A stretch of DNA of 64,000 bases from Rhodohalobacter sulfatireducens (lineage in GTDB: Bacteria > Bacteroidota > Rhodothermia > Balneolales > Balneolaceae): NCBI RefSeq assembly GCF_022012475.1, contig NZ_JAKLWS010000006.1, positions 124,001 to 188,000 on the forward strand. The letters are read 5' to 3'. The position numbers and the translations under genes are program-made. The notes below the pieces were generated by a model that did no database searches, had not been told where the DNA came from, and saw only the letters and a program-made list of their open reading frames with translations. Below are positions 48,851 to 58,314 of the stretch, one piece after another (position 1 is the stretch's first letter; each line of letters opens with the position of its first letter).

Positions 48851-51214
48851 ATGAGTATTCTAAAAAAACTCGGTCTAGGGCAAAAAAAACGGGAAGCAGC
48901 CCCTAATATCGGCGCCAATAAAATAAAGGAACAAAAAGAGACTGCAGAAAAGAAAAACAGGTACCTGCGGGCCCTGATTGTTATCTGTTTCCTGCTCGTG
49001 ATATTAATCACTCTTCCGGGATCAACATTCCAAAGTGTTTCAAATTACTCTGTTGGAGAACCCTGGAGATCGGATGATTTAACGGCTCCTTTTACGTTTG
49101 CCATCCAAAAGACAGCCGAGGAAATTCAACAAGAGCGCCAGCAGATTCGCCGTCAAACAGCACCCATCTTTCATGTCGCCCCGGAAGCGCGAGCTGATGC
49201 AGAAGCAGCAATCGACTCTTTATATCGCAATCTGCAACCCGTTCTCGACAGCTTTATTCAGTGGCAGCAATCCAAACAGCAACAAGACGGATCAGCTGCG
49301 AATGACAGTTTACGGCATCTACAGGAGCGTGCTTTCTCGAATGTTGAACTCGACTCTTCTTCCTGGAATACCATTCTTGAAAATTACTCTGCAGTAACAC
49401 TTAACAATCAACCTCAGGAACGAACTGTCGTTGCTCAAATCAGAAACCAGGTTCAAAACCTGACAAACTCTCTGATGTCAGACGGTATTATTAATCGGAG
49501 TAAGGAAAATCTTGAGAGTGATGAAATTACAATCCGTGATTTAGAGGACCGAACAGAGCGCATAGTGAGTATTGAAAGCGTAAAAGATCCATCCGAGATC
49601 GATGAATTTGCTCAACGCCATCTAAATAGAATATTTATACCTGAAGTGGCCCAGGCTGCAATACAGATATTTAACCAGGTTATTAAACCCAACTTGATCT
49701 ACAGCGAAGCCGCGACCAACGAATTACTCTCCGAAAAACTATCTGATATCTCCCCTACCAAAGGAGCGGTAGATCAGGGACAAATTATTATCCGAACCGG
49801 GGACATCATCACCCCTGAAACAGCGAATGTTCTTCGAAGCCTGGCCGAAGCGCGTGCACAAACAGCTTCGACATTGGAACGATGGCTTCGATTCCTGGGC
49901 GAGTCGATTGTAATTGTAATGGCCACCCTTATGTTCCTGTTCTACATATTTCTATATCGAAGAAGTATTTTCAATCAACCTTCCATGCTTCTATTGGTTT
50001 TCCTTGTAATGGGGGTTGTGTCTTTGGCCAGTATTCTAATCTACCCGATTGATGTCGTAAACAGTTACATCATTCCGCTTTCCATTGCTCCGATTATTCT
50101 TACCATAATTTTTGATTCACGTGTTGGACTGATGGCAACGATTACGCTTGCTATCATCACCGGGTTAGTTCACGACAATAATTTCGAATACCTGGTCGCA
50201 ACAACGGCAGCATGTACACTGGGAGTCTTTTCCGTTCGCGATATTAAAAAGAGATCTCAATTTTTCTTTATCACACCCGGTATTGTTTTTATCACGTATT
50301 TCATAATTATTTCCGGGTTTAGCCTGACCAGGCTAAGCGGATGGGAAAATTTTTGGCCCGATCTTTTATACATCGCCATTAACTCTGTTTTTATTCTCTT
50401 TACCTATCCCCTTATTCTTCTGTTTGAAAAATTGTTTAAAATCACAACAGATTTTACTCTTCTTGAACTGGCAGATACCAACCTCCCATTGATGAAGGAG
50501 TTGATGGGGAAAGCCCCCGGTACGTTTCATCACAGCCTGCAGGTTGCCAATCTTGCCGATTCGGCCGCTTCACAAATTGGTGCAAACGCCCTTCAATGTC
50601 GTGTCGGCGCCATGTATCACGATATTGGTAAAATGGTGAAACCAAGTTATTTCATTGAAAATCAGAATAAAACCAATGAACATGAGAAGCTGAAACCACG
50701 AATGAGTACTCTGGTTATAAAAGCCCATGTGAGTGAGGGAGTAAAAATTGCTGAAGAGCACAATTTGCCGAAAGTGATCATTGAATTTATCAAAACGCAT
50801 CATGGAACCTCCCTCATCAAATATTTTCATAAAAAAGCGTCGGATGAAGAGCAGGGAGTTCAAGATGAAGATTTTCGATACGACGGCCCGATTCCATACA
50901 CCAAAGAACAGGGAATTTTAATGCTCGCCGACAGCGTAGAAGCCGCATGCCGGTCGATGAAAGAACCGAGCTACAATAAGCTTGAAAACCGGATTCATCA
51001 AGTTGTTGATAACCACATTCACGACGGTCAGTTGAGTAATTGTCCGCTTACATTCAGGCAGATTCAGATTATCAAAGATTCATTTCTAAGTATTTTGAAA
51101 GGTGTTTATCATTCGCGTATTGAATATCCCGAAGATGAGAAACAGAAAAAGGGAAAAGCTCCAAGTAATGAACCCAAGCAACAGCCTGAACCCTCAAATA
51201 CTTCTGAAGAGTAA
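48851..51214 (+). CDS. 7TM-HD phosphohydrolase (PgpH/YqfF family)
   Basis: A 787-aa membrane protein of the PgpH family, whose characterised members hydrolyse c-di-AMP. The domain order is a short cytosolic tail, one helix (about 40-60), an extracytoplasmic 7TMR-HDED region (60-340), seven helices (about 345-540) and a cytosolic HD domain (545-760). HD motifs GTFHHSLQVANLADSA, MYHDIGKM and IEFIKTHHGTSLIKYF are intact, so it looks catalytically active. Confidence 0.93.
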   Translation: MSILKKLGLGQKKREAAPNIGANKIKEQKETAEKKNRYLRALIVICFLLVILITLPGSTFQSVSNYSVGEPWRSDDLTAPFTFAIQKTAEEIQQERQQIRRQTAPIFHVAPEARADAEAAIDSLYRNLQPVLDSFIQWQQSKQQQDGSAANDSLRHLQERAFSNVELDSSSWNTILENYSAVTLNNQPQERTVVAQIRNQVQNLTNSLMSDGIINRSKENLESDEITIRDLEDRTERIVSIESVKDPSEIDEFAQRHLNRIFIPEVAQAAIQIFNQVIKPNLIYSEAATNELLSEKLSDISPTKGAVDQGQIIIRTGDIITPETANVLRSLAEARAQTASTLERWLRFLGESIVIVMATLMFLFYIFLYRRSIFNQPSMLLLVFLVMGVVSLASILIYPIDVVNSYIIPLSIAPIILTIIFDSRVGLMATITLAIITGLVHDNNFEYLVATTAACTLGVFSVRDIKKRSQFFFITPGIVFITYFIIISGFSLTRLSGWENFWPDLLYIAINSVFILFTYPLILLFEKLFKITTDFTLLELADTNLPLMKELMGKAPGTFHHSLQVANLADSAASQIGANALQCRVGAMYHDIGKMVKPSYFIENQNKTNEHEKLKPRMSTLVIKAHVSEGVKIAEEHNLPKVIIEFIKTHHGTSLIKYFHKKASDEEQGVQDEDFRYDGPIPYTKEQGILMLADSVEAACRSMKEPSYNKLENRIHQVVDNHIHDGQLSNCPLTFRQIQIIKDSFLSILKGVYHSRIEYPEDEKQKKGKAPSNEPKQQPEPSNTSEE

Positions 51215-51225
51215 ATCATCCTGCA

Positions 51226-52137
51226 ATGAAGGGCTTTGAACGAGAGCTTAAACAGTATCTTCAGTTCATTAAACTTGAAAAAGGCCTGTCCAAAAATTCC
51301 GTTGTCTCCTATCAAAATGATCTGAATCGATACATCGACTTTCTCGTGGAAGAGTTGAAGATTCGGGACCTGGGCGGGGTTACCCACTCTCACATTGAAC
51401 AATACCTGGACCTTCTTACCGATATGGGGCTGGCTGTTAGCACCATCGCGCGGAACATCTCCAGCATTCGCAGCTTCCACGAATTTGCATTGGTTGAAAA
51501 ACTGGCTGAAGCAAATCCCGCTGAACTGATAGATCTCCCAAAAAAGGCTCAAAAACTCCCCGAAGTTCTGGATGCACACGAAATTGAACGAATAATTAAT
51601 GCCGCCGACCGAACTACTTCCGCAGGTATTCGGGATGCTGCGATTCTTGAAACACTCTATGCCAGCGGTATGCGCGTGAGTGAACTTACCGATCTTGAAA
51701 TGAACCGCCTTTTCTTTGAAATCGGGTTTATCCGGGTGATTGGGAAGGGAAACAAGGAACGTCTCGTGCCGATTGGCGAAGTGGCACAGCAAGCCATTGA
51801 GCATTACATCGAAACGGCACGGCAGGAGTTCATGAGTGATAGGCATCCCGGGAAAAGTGAAAACAAGCTATTCCTGAATCAGCGCGGCGGGCCGTTGAGC
51901 CGAATGAGCATCTGGAATATCGTGAACAAATATGCCGACAAGGCAGAGATTAAAAAAAATGTCTATCCTCACATTTTCCGGCACTCCTTTGCCACACATC
52001 TACTTGAGGGCGGCGCTGACCTCCGGGCGGTCCAGGAGATGCTCGGGCACACCTCCATCATAACAACTGAGATCTACACACACGTAGACCGTTCCCTGCT
52101 GCACCAGGTTCACAAGCAGTTTCACCCACGGGCCTGA
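51226..52137 (+). CDS. Tyrosine recombinase XerD/XerC
   Basis: A 303-aa site-specific recombinase of the Xer type used for chromosome-dimer resolution. The N-terminal SAM-like DNA-binding domain (residues 1-95) and the full catalytic set are present: Arg150 (SGMRVSEL), Lys174 (GKGNKER), His249/Arg252 (HIFRHSFATH), His275 (LGHTSI) and Tyr284 (EIYTHVD). I cannot tell XerC from XerD here. It is 11 bases after the 7TM-HD gene and shows no sign of being part of a mobile element. Confidence 0.93.
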   Translation: MKGFERELKQYLQFIKLEKGLSKNSVVSYQNDLNRYIDFLVEELKIRDLGGVTHSHIEQYLDLLTDMGLAVSTIARNISSIRSFHEFALVEKLAEANPAELIDLPKKAQKLPEVLDAHEIERIINAADRTTSAGIRDAAILETLYASGMRVSELTDLEMNRLFFEIGFIRVIGKGNKERLVPIGEVAQQAIEHYIETARQEFMSDRHPGKSENKLFLNQRGGPLSRMSIWNIVNKYADKAEIKKNVYPHIFRHSFATHLLEGGADLRAVQEMLGHTSIITTEIYTHVDRSLLHQVHKQFHPRA

Positions 52138-52169
52138 CAAGTAAGGTTTCAAGTTCCAAGTTCCGGGTT

Positions 52170-52457
52170 TCAAGTGAAGAACAGTTCGTCGTTTACTTCC
52201 TGTACCATTCGCCAGGTAAAGGTTTGTGTATCCATCACCAGGTGGAAATAACGCTGTTCGTCGGTTCGCACCACATAGTGATATTGATACCCCTTTCCCA
52301 CCCGTTCCCGGTGAACTTTTCGAATCTGTGTGATCTTGTGTTTAGCACCCTGTCTCGTTTCAAACCGATATGGCGTAACATGATGAGGGATATCGGGATT
52401 CTTAAATCCACGCATGATATTCAGTACATTGATAGGCGGAAATTTATTGTCTTCCAT
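52170..52457 (-). CDS. Hypothetical protein
   Basis: A 95-aa soluble protein that I do not recognise. It is rich in aromatic and charged residues: FETRQGAKHKITQIRKVHRERVGKGYQYHYVVRT near the middle, then RYFHLVMDTQTFTWRMVQEVNDELFF. The alternating strand-like pattern suggests a small beta-rich fold. It is convergent with the Xer gene and divergent from xseA. No signal peptide is present. Confidence 0.65.
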   Translation of the reverse strand: MEDNKFPPINVLNIMRGFKNPDIPHHVTPYRFETRQGAKHKITQIRKVHRERVGKGYQYHYVVRTDEQRYFHLVMDTQTFTWRMVQEVNDELFFT

Positions 52458-52587
52458 AAGCGTAAAATTTAATGCATTTACAGGTTACACATGTTTTACA
52501 CATATATCAAGTGGCTGCGATAATTTTTTCTTGTTCCGACTTGATTCTCCGTTGGACATTGAACTCTGAAACAGTGATTTTTGAGTC

Positions 52588-53922
52588 ATGAGTAACCAAA
52601 TTCCATTTGCATTTGACGTACCGACCGTATCGGAGCTGACTGACAAAATCAAAACTCTTCTGGAAAATAATTTCCGGGATATTTTGGTTGAGGGTGAGAT
52701 AAGTAATGTAAACCAGAGCCGTAACGGTCATTTCTATTTTACGGTGAAAGATGATGATGCACAGCTCCCCTGTGTAATCTGGCGAAGTACAGCAGCACGG
52801 TTGGATGTAGAACTGCAGGATGGCCAGCAGGTGGTTTTGGGTGGCGATCTCCAGGTGTACCCGCCGCACGGGCGTTATCAATTGATTGTGTCGCTGGTAC
52901 AGCAAGCCGGTGTGGGGCGCCTTCAGAAAAAGTTTGAAGAGCTCAAACGAAAACTCGAAGAAGAGGGATTGTTTGATGATGCCGCTAAAAAACCACTCCC
53001 CGCATTTCCATTTCGCTTTGGGGTGATCACCTCCTCTACCGGTGCCGCCTTTCACGACATTCAATCCACGTTTCAACAGCGGTGGCCGGTGGCAACGTTG
53101 TATCTCCATCATGCAAGTGTACAAGGATTGCAGGCAGCCGGCGAACTGGTTAAAGCCATTGAATATTTCGATAACCAGGATAACCCAGTGGATATCATCA
53201 TTATCGGACGAGGCGGCGGTTCACTTGAAGATCTTTGGCCGTTTAATGAGGAGACAGTTGCGCGTACAATTTTCAACTGTTCCATCCCGGTTGTAAGTGC
53301 GGTTGGACATGAAGTTGATTTCAGTATTTCTGATTTTGTAGCGGATGCGCGGGCAGCAACTCCCACCCAGGCGGTCACTATCTCAACCCCGGATATCAAC
53401 GAATTACGATTTCAGGTTGAAGACGACCTTCAAAAACTTGAATCTCTCATCAAGCAGAAGTTTCAATATTATCGTGATTATGTAGACCGGTTGGCTCATT
53501 CGCATGCTCTGCTCGTTGTCCAGGAAAAACTGAAGATCCACCGGAACAACGTTGAAAATCTATCTGAAAAACTCCGGAGTCGCTTCAGACAAATAGTAAC
53601 GGAACGTCAGTCCAAAATTCAGCACATGGCGAACCAAGTAGAACAGAAGAATCCAAAGCATGCAGTTCAACAGCATTTGGGAACAGTTGAATCACTTCGG
53701 GAGAAGCTTCACAACAGGGCCGTAACAGTTCAGTCCAAGAAAGAATCCACGTATAAGGAAGTATTTGCTAAACTACGGGAGATCAACCCAAAAGCACCCC
53801 TGGAGCGTGGTTTTTCCCGGATTCTGCAAGATGGAAAATGGGTACGAAGCCGTTCAGATTTTGAAACAGAAAAAGATCTGCACATCGAATGGAGAGATGG
53901 TGTAACAAAGGTTTCAAAGTAA
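52588..53922 (+). CDS. xseA: Exodeoxyribonuclease VII large subunit
   Basis: Large, catalytic subunit of the single-strand exonuclease VII, 444 aa. The N-terminal OB domain (residues 1-100, with EGEISNVNQSRNGHFYFTVKDDDAQLPCVIW) precedes the exonuclease core with RFGVITSSTGAAFHDI near 140, IIGRGGGSLEDLWPFNEE near 208 and VSAVGHEVDFSISDFVADARAATPTQAV near 235. A long coiled-coil spans about 270-400. No small subunit (xseB) is adjacent in this window. Confidence 0.95.
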   Translation: MSNQIPFAFDVPTVSELTDKIKTLLENNFRDILVEGEISNVNQSRNGHFYFTVKDDDAQLPCVIWRSTAARLDVELQDGQQVVLGGDLQVYPPHGRYQLIVSLVQQAGVGRLQKKFEELKRKLEEEGLFDDAAKKPLPAFPFRFGVITSSTGAAFHDIQSTFQQRWPVATLYLHHASVQGLQAAGELVKAIEYFDNQDNPVDIIIIGRGGGSLEDLWPFNEETVARTIFNCSIPVVSAVGHEVDFSISDFVADARAATPTQAVTISTPDINELRFQVEDDLQKLESLIKQKFQYYRDYVDRLAHSHALLVVQEKLKIHRNNVENLSEKLRSRFRQIVTERQSKIQHMANQVEQKNPKHAVQQHLGTVESLREKLHNRAVTVQSKKESTYKEVFAKLREINPKAPLERGFSRILQDGKWVRSRSDFETEKDLHIEWRDGVTKVSK

Positions 53923-54000
53923 GCTGAAGAAGCATAAAAACTTATAAAGAGTCAGATATTTGTTAGATTCAAATAATTATTCAAACTTGAAGTTTATTAT

Positions 54001-55425
54001 ATGAATACACTTGTAACGGGTTTTAATAAAGAGGTTCGAAACCTGTTGGTTAATGCCCTGAGTCAACGTCATCATGATGTGTTTGTGTCGGAACCCACGC
54101 ATGAAGCTTTAAAAAAGATTAATGAAAATAGTATCTCTCTGATTATCATCAGTGATTATTCCGACGAAGCTATTCAATTCTGTAAACTGATCCGTGCCCG
54201 AGAGTATGGTCGTAAATACACGATTTTTGCAGTCATAACCCAGGATCAAACTGATTTCTTGGATAAATTAATTGATGCGGATATTGACCAATATATCATT
54301 GAATCACTGTTTGATGAACAACGACTGGATGTACGCCTTGCTTTTGCTGAAAAAATGGCCCGTAATAAAGAGGGACAGTTTCTTATCGAACAAAAATTGC
54401 GGGAGAGTGAAGCACGGGCCCGAAGTATTTTAAGAACTACTGTAGATGCAATTATCACAATTGACAACCGCGGATCAGTACGAACATTCAATAAGGCGGC
54501 TGAAGATCTATTTCAGTATAAAAGCTCTGAAGTGATTGGTGAGAATGTAAAAATGTTGATGCCTCAACCCTATCGCCGGGAGCATGACGATTATATAGAT
54601 AATTACCATAGAACCGGTGACAGGAAAATTATCGGGATTGGCAGGGAAGTAACCGGAAAGCGTAAAGATGGGTCAACATTCCCGATGTATTTGGCCGTAA
54701 GTGAGGTAAATGTTAATAATCATCGGCTCTATACAGGTATCATTCGCGATATTTCTGAACAACGTAGACTGGAGCAGGAGGTTCTGCGAGTAAGTGAACA
54801 TGAACGTCACCGAATAGGGCAGGATCTTCATGATGGTCTGGGCCAGATGTTGACCGGGATCACCCTGATTAATAAAAATATAGCAGCTTCTCTGAGGGAT
54901 GAGGATCACCCTCTTGCTGTTGAAGTGGACGAAATTACTGATTTACTAAAAGAGGCAGACGAATATGCCCGTGGTTTATCAAGAAATTTGGTTCCGGTTG
55001 AACTCGATAGCAGTGGACTTGTTGCTGCACTGCAGCGGCTTGCAACGAATGCAGAGCGATTGTTCAATATAGAATGTGAACTTAAAAATACGCTAAATAT
55101 TCAATTTGATGACCCAACAAGCCTGACACACCTTTTCAGGATTGTACAGGAGGCAACGAGCAATGCAGTAAAACATGGGAATTCCTCTAAGGTTCAAGTC
55201 GATATGCAGGCAAATGATACCCAATTAACAGTAAAAATCGAGGACAACGGAACCGGTTTTGGCCCCGACTGGGATCAAAACAAAGGACTTGGCGTCCGAA
55301 TTATGAAGTTTCGGTCAAGATTAATCGGGGCTAACCTCGAAATTTCAGACAGCAGCCTGGGCGGAGCCGCCATTATTGTAACACTTTTATCCGTGGGATC
55401 ATCATATAAAATATTATCTTCTTAA
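54001..55425 (+). CDS. Sensor kinase: pseudo-receiver, FixL-type PAS, DegS/NreB-type kinase
   Basis: A 474-aa cytoplasmic histidine kinase. Residues 1-120 form a receiver-like domain that lacks the acidic pair at the usual start (LVTGFNKEV) and has an uncertain phosphoacceptor. Residues 135-255 are a PAS domain with the FixL signature MLMPQPYRREHDDYIDNYH and GREVTGKRKDGSTFPMYLAVSE. His195 aligns with the FixL haem ligand (His200) and Arg215 with Arg220, at the same 20-residue distance. The HisKA_3 phosphoacceptor is His277 (GQDLHDGLGQ) and the ATPase domain ends near 465. It has no membrane helix and lies 20 bases upstream of its likely partner regulator. Confidence 0.9.
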   Translation: MNTLVTGFNKEVRNLLVNALSQRHHDVFVSEPTHEALKKINENSISLIIISDYSDEAIQFCKLIRAREYGRKYTIFAVITQDQTDFLDKLIDADIDQYIIESLFDEQRLDVRLAFAEKMARNKEGQFLIEQKLRESEARARSILRTTVDAIITIDNRGSVRTFNKAAEDLFQYKSSEVIGENVKMLMPQPYRREHDDYIDNYHRTGDRKIIGIGREVTGKRKDGSTFPMYLAVSEVNVNNHRLYTGIIRDISEQRRLEQEVLRVSEHERHRIGQDLHDGLGQMLTGITLINKNIAASLRDEDHPLAVEVDEITDLLKEADEYARGLSRNLVPVELDSSGLVAALQRLATNAERLFNIECELKNTLNIQFDDPTSLTHLFRIVQEATSNAVKHGNSSKVQVDMQANDTQLTVKIEDNGTGFGPDWDQNKGLGVRIMKFRSRLIGANLEISDSSLGGAAIIVTLLSVGSSYKILSS

Positions 55426-55445
55426 TGAATTAAACTGAATAAATT

Positions 55446-56102
55446 ATGGCCGAAAATAAACAGATTTATATAGTCGACGATCACCCTTTAATGAGAAAAG
55501 GACTTGCAATGACCATTGATAAAGAGATGGGATTTGAAGTCTGCGGCCAGGCCGAAAGTGCAGAAAAAGCTTTAACAGAGATTATTGACTTAAAGCCCGA
55601 CGTAGCAGTGGTGGACATTTCACTTCCCGGTATGAATGGAATTGAGCTGATCAAAAATGTTCTGCACCAGGCACCCGATTTAAAAATACTGGTTGTCTCC
55701 CGGCATGACGAAGAGTTATATGCAGAACGTGCTATTCGAGCAGGTGCCAAAGGGTATCTGATGAAACTTGAAGCTGCCGAGGTTATGATCTCCGCAATTC
55801 GCCAAATTCTCAAAGGTGGTATCTACCTGAGTGATAATATCGGCACAAAATTGATTATGAAAATGGCTTCCGGAAACTCCGCTAAAAGTGATAATCCGCT
55901 TGATCTGCTCAGCGACCGGGAACTGGAAGTTTTTGAACTAACCGGTAAGGGATTGTCTACCAAAGAGATTGGAAAAAAACTGCATATCTCTGTAAAAACA
56001 GTAGAATCTCACCGGGCTAATATTAAAGATAAACTGCAGGTTGATACTGCAAACGAATTGATGCGTCACGCTGTTAAATGGGTTGAAGAGACAGCCAAAT
56101 AG
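55446..56102 (+). CDS. NarL/NreC/FixJ-type response regulator
   Basis: A 218-aa response regulator. The receiver has the acidic pair Asp11-Asp12, phosphoacceptor Asp57 (VAVVDISLPGMNG) and the lysine of GAKGYLMK near 107. A LuxR-type HTH spans about 150-215 with SDRELEVFELTGKGLSTKEIGKKLHISVKTVESHRANIKDKL. It is the cognate partner of the upstream kinase by position. The downstream porin promoter holds palindromes like the NreC target, so it probably regulates that operon and the SQR operon. Confidence 0.93.
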   Translation: MAENKQIYIVDDHPLMRKGLAMTIDKEMGFEVCGQAESAEKALTEIIDLKPDVAVVDISLPGMNGIELIKNVLHQAPDLKILVVSRHDEELYAERAIRAGAKGYLMKLEAAEVMISAIRQILKGGIYLSDNIGTKLIMKMASGNSAKSDNPLDLLSDRELEVFELTGKGLSTKEIGKKLHISVKTVESHRANIKDKLQVDTANELMRHAVKWVEETAK

Positions 56103-56332
56103 TAATGTTATGCTTATAATTACCGATTATTTACCAACACAAGTGCTCTCTTCTTTTCACATCTTTTAGGGGAAACCCCTACGGATATGGGGAATATCCT
56201 TACTATCTAATCAGATTAAGTCCCCTAACTCTTAATACCCTTTCTAACCATATTTGTATCGTCATCAAGAAACAAAAGATGACAACCGAGTAACGGTTAA
56301 ACAGATGAAAAAGATCATCTTCAACAATAATA
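56103..56332 (+). promoter_or_regulatory. Intergenic region with NreC-like tandem palindromes and promoter for the porin operon
   Basis: Within this 230-base gap, 56167-56181 is a perfect 15-bp palindrome (TAGGGGAAACCCCTA). After a 6-base spacer comes a related imperfect site at 56188-56202, then a further 6 bases and 56209-56221 (AATCAGATTAAGT, containing the palindrome AATCAGATT), and a core-promoter-like TAACCATATTT at 56245-56255. The same layout, in the same orientation relative to the gene, precedes the SQR operon at 33727-33815. A plausible start point lies about 80 bases before the porin ATG. Confidence 0.82.
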
Positions 56333-57622
56333 ATGACTAAAAAAATTATGAAAGCTTTAACAACAACCATAACAACATTTATATTCGCTTTACTATTTGT
56401 GAACATGGGTCTACAGGCTCAGGATTCAAGAGATCTTCAATACTATGTAGCTCCTGATCAAACAGGACTGAATGAATTTGAAGCTCCATTCACTACAGAT
56501 ATTGATTTCGACGGAGTTAACATTCGACTTGGTGGTTCCAACACCTTGCAGTTCCAGGGAATCAACCACGACAATGATGCCGGTGACCTCGCCGAATTGG
56601 AATCAAATTTCAACCTTGCCACTTCCAACCTCGATTTTGATGTGGCTCTTGCACCGGGATTAAGAATGCACCTGAGAACCTATCTTTCTTCTCAGCACCA
56701 TGCCGAAGCTTGGGTAAAAGGTGGATATCTGCAAATCGATACTTTTGATTTTATCGAAGAAGGATTTCTGTCAGGATTGAGCGATCACGTGCGGGTTAAA
56801 GTTGGTCATATGGAAAACAACTACGGCGACACTCACTTCCGACGAAGTGACAACGGTGCAACGATCCACAACCCTTTTGTTGGTAACTACATTATGGATT
56901 CGTTCACAACAGAAGTTGGTGGAGAAGTGTATCTTTATAATGGCCCTATTTTCGGTATGATCGGCTTGACCAATGGTAAATTGAATCAAAGCACAGTTGA
57001 AGGCCCAATTAAAGCAAAACCTTCCTTCCTCGCTAAAGTTGGTTACGACAGCCAGATAAATGACAATGTTCGTGTTCGATTAACAGGATCTCTATTCAGA
57101 GTTTCCCAAAATGGATCCATTTATCTCTACTCAGGTGACCGTGCCGGGTCAAGATATTATAACGTTATTACTCCTGGCAACTTCCGAGCAGGACGATTTT
57201 CACCTACCTTTACTCCAGGACGTGGTTCAGAACCGGCAGCCGGTGAAATGACCTCGATTATGATAAACCCATTCGTAAAAATTGGTGGCCTTGAATTCTT
57301 TGGTGTCTTTGAAAACGTATCCGGACAGATTGAAACCGAATCAAGTTCACGATCTTTTACCCAACTGGGTGCTGAACTCCTCTACAGATTTGGAGCCACA
57401 GAAGATTTTTACATCGGCGGACGTTATAATGCCGTATCAGGTGAGCACATTAGCGATGGTGACATCGACATCACCCGAGTAAATATTGGCGGTGGATGGT
57501 TCTTAACCAAGAACGTATTGACCAAACTTGAGTACGTAACTCAATCCTACGATAACTTCTCAGGGCCATATGCTGGAGCCGAATTCAGTGGAATTAATAT
57601 TGAAGCTGTTGTAAGTTTCTAA
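56333..57622 (+). CDS. Outer-membrane porin (OprO/OprP-like beta-barrel)
   Basis: A 429-aa exported outer-membrane protein. The N-terminus has a signal peptide (hydrophobic stretch TTFIFALLFVNMGLQAQ); MKALTTTITTF at 56348 is an alternative start. The mature part consists of alternating beta-strands of porin type (for example FDFDVALAPGLRMHLRTYLSS-like and VRVRLTGSLFRVSQNGSIYLYS), with long loops, and ends in a phenylalanine (AVVSF), the typical outer-membrane C-terminus. The transported solute is unknown. It is first in an operon downstream of the NreC-like palindromes. Confidence 0.85.
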   Translation: MTKKIMKALTTTITTFIFALLFVNMGLQAQDSRDLQYYVAPDQTGLNEFEAPFTTDIDFDGVNIRLGGSNTLQFQGINHDNDAGDLAELESNFNLATSNLDFDVALAPGLRMHLRTYLSSQHHAEAWVKGGYLQIDTFDFIEEGFLSGLSDHVRVKVGHMENNYGDTHFRRSDNGATIHNPFVGNYIMDSFTTEVGGEVYLYNGPIFGMIGLTNGKLNQSTVEGPIKAKPSFLAKVGYDSQINDNVRVRLTGSLFRVSQNGSIYLYSGDRAGSRYYNVITPGNFRAGRFSPTFTPGRGSEPAAGEMTSIMINPFVKIGGLEFFGVFENVSGQIETESSSRSFTQLGAELLYRFGATEDFYIGGRYNAVSGEHISDGDIDITRVNIGGGWFLTKNVLTKLEYVTQSYDNFSGPYAGAEFSGINIEAVVSF

Positions 57623-57653
57623 ATTGAAAAAGAACTAAATAAACTTAACCCCA

Positions 57654-57695
57654 AACAGGGCTGCTTTAAAAGTAGCCCTGTTATCTTAAATTTTT
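57654..57695 (+). terminator. Hairpin between porin and YceI genes
   Basis: A 9-bp perfect stem pairs 57654-57662 (AACAGGGCT) with 57674-57682 (AGCCCTGTT), followed by an AT-rich tract ending in five T residues. It lies 31 bases after the porin stop and only 20 bases before the first YceI gene, so it probably reduces read-through and makes porin more abundant than the YceI proteins. Confidence 0.75.
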
Positions 57696-57701
57696 AAACT
57701 C

Positions 57702-58307
57702 ATGCTTACTCAACGAATAATATCCGTTTTAGCACTCCTCTTTTTTATAGCAGGACCCGCATTAGGACAAAGTTTGACCCTTAATACACAAGGTGCTCAA
57801 GAGATGCACATTTATGGTGATTCCAACATTAAAAAATGGGATGCTGCCGTAAATCAAGTAAGTGGTTCATTGACATTACAAAATATTGAAAACTTAACTG
57901 CTGAAAATTTAACTGCAGAGAACTTTCAAAGTTTAACTCTAACAATACCTGTTGAGCAGATTGAATCTGAATCTGGTGGATTAACCAGTAATATTCATAA
58001 ATACTTAAAAGGAGATGACTATCCGAATATCACTTTCCAGTTGAATAACGTTACAGACATAACTGAACAGAACGGCTCACTATTGATTACTGCATCAGGA
58101 GTGGTAAATGCTGCAGGTTCAGACAACCCAGTGGAAATGCAAGTAACTGCAGATTTAACGGATGGTGGAATTCAATTTTCAGGGGCTCAGGAACTACTGA
58201 TGACTAATTTTAATATCGATCCACCCACTGCTGTATTTGGAACCATCCGTTCTAAAGACGAATTTAGAGTAGAATTTAACGTAAACTTTGGCCAAGAAGG
58301 TGTATAA
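57702..58307 (+). CDS. YceI-family secreted protein, copy 1
   Basis: A 201-aa exported lipid-binding beta-barrel of the YceI type. The signal peptide is MLTQRIISVLALLFFIAGPALGQ. YceI markers are the HIYGDSNIKKWDAAVNQVSGSLTL opening, IHKYLKGDDYPNITFQLNNV and TNFNIDPPTAVFGTIRSKDEFRVEF. YceI proteins bind isoprenoid-quinone-like lipids in known structures. The second copy is seven bases downstream. Confidence 0.9.
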   Translation: MLTQRIISVLALLFFIAGPALGQSLTLNTQGAQEMHIYGDSNIKKWDAAVNQVSGSLTLQNIENLTAENLTAENFQSLTLTIPVEQIESESGGLTSNIHKYLKGDDYPNITFQLNNVTDITEQNGSLLITASGVVNAAGSDNPVEMQVTADLTDGGIQFSGAQELLMTNFNIDPPTAVFGTIRSKDEFRVEFNVNFGQEGV

Positions 58308-58314
58308 TTAGAAT

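Noticed and set aside
51226-52137. Xer recombinase as a sign of an integrated element
   Set aside because: It sits in a housekeeping neighbourhood (7TM-HD, xseA), has no att repeat beside it and matches chromosomal Xer proteins in length and motifs.
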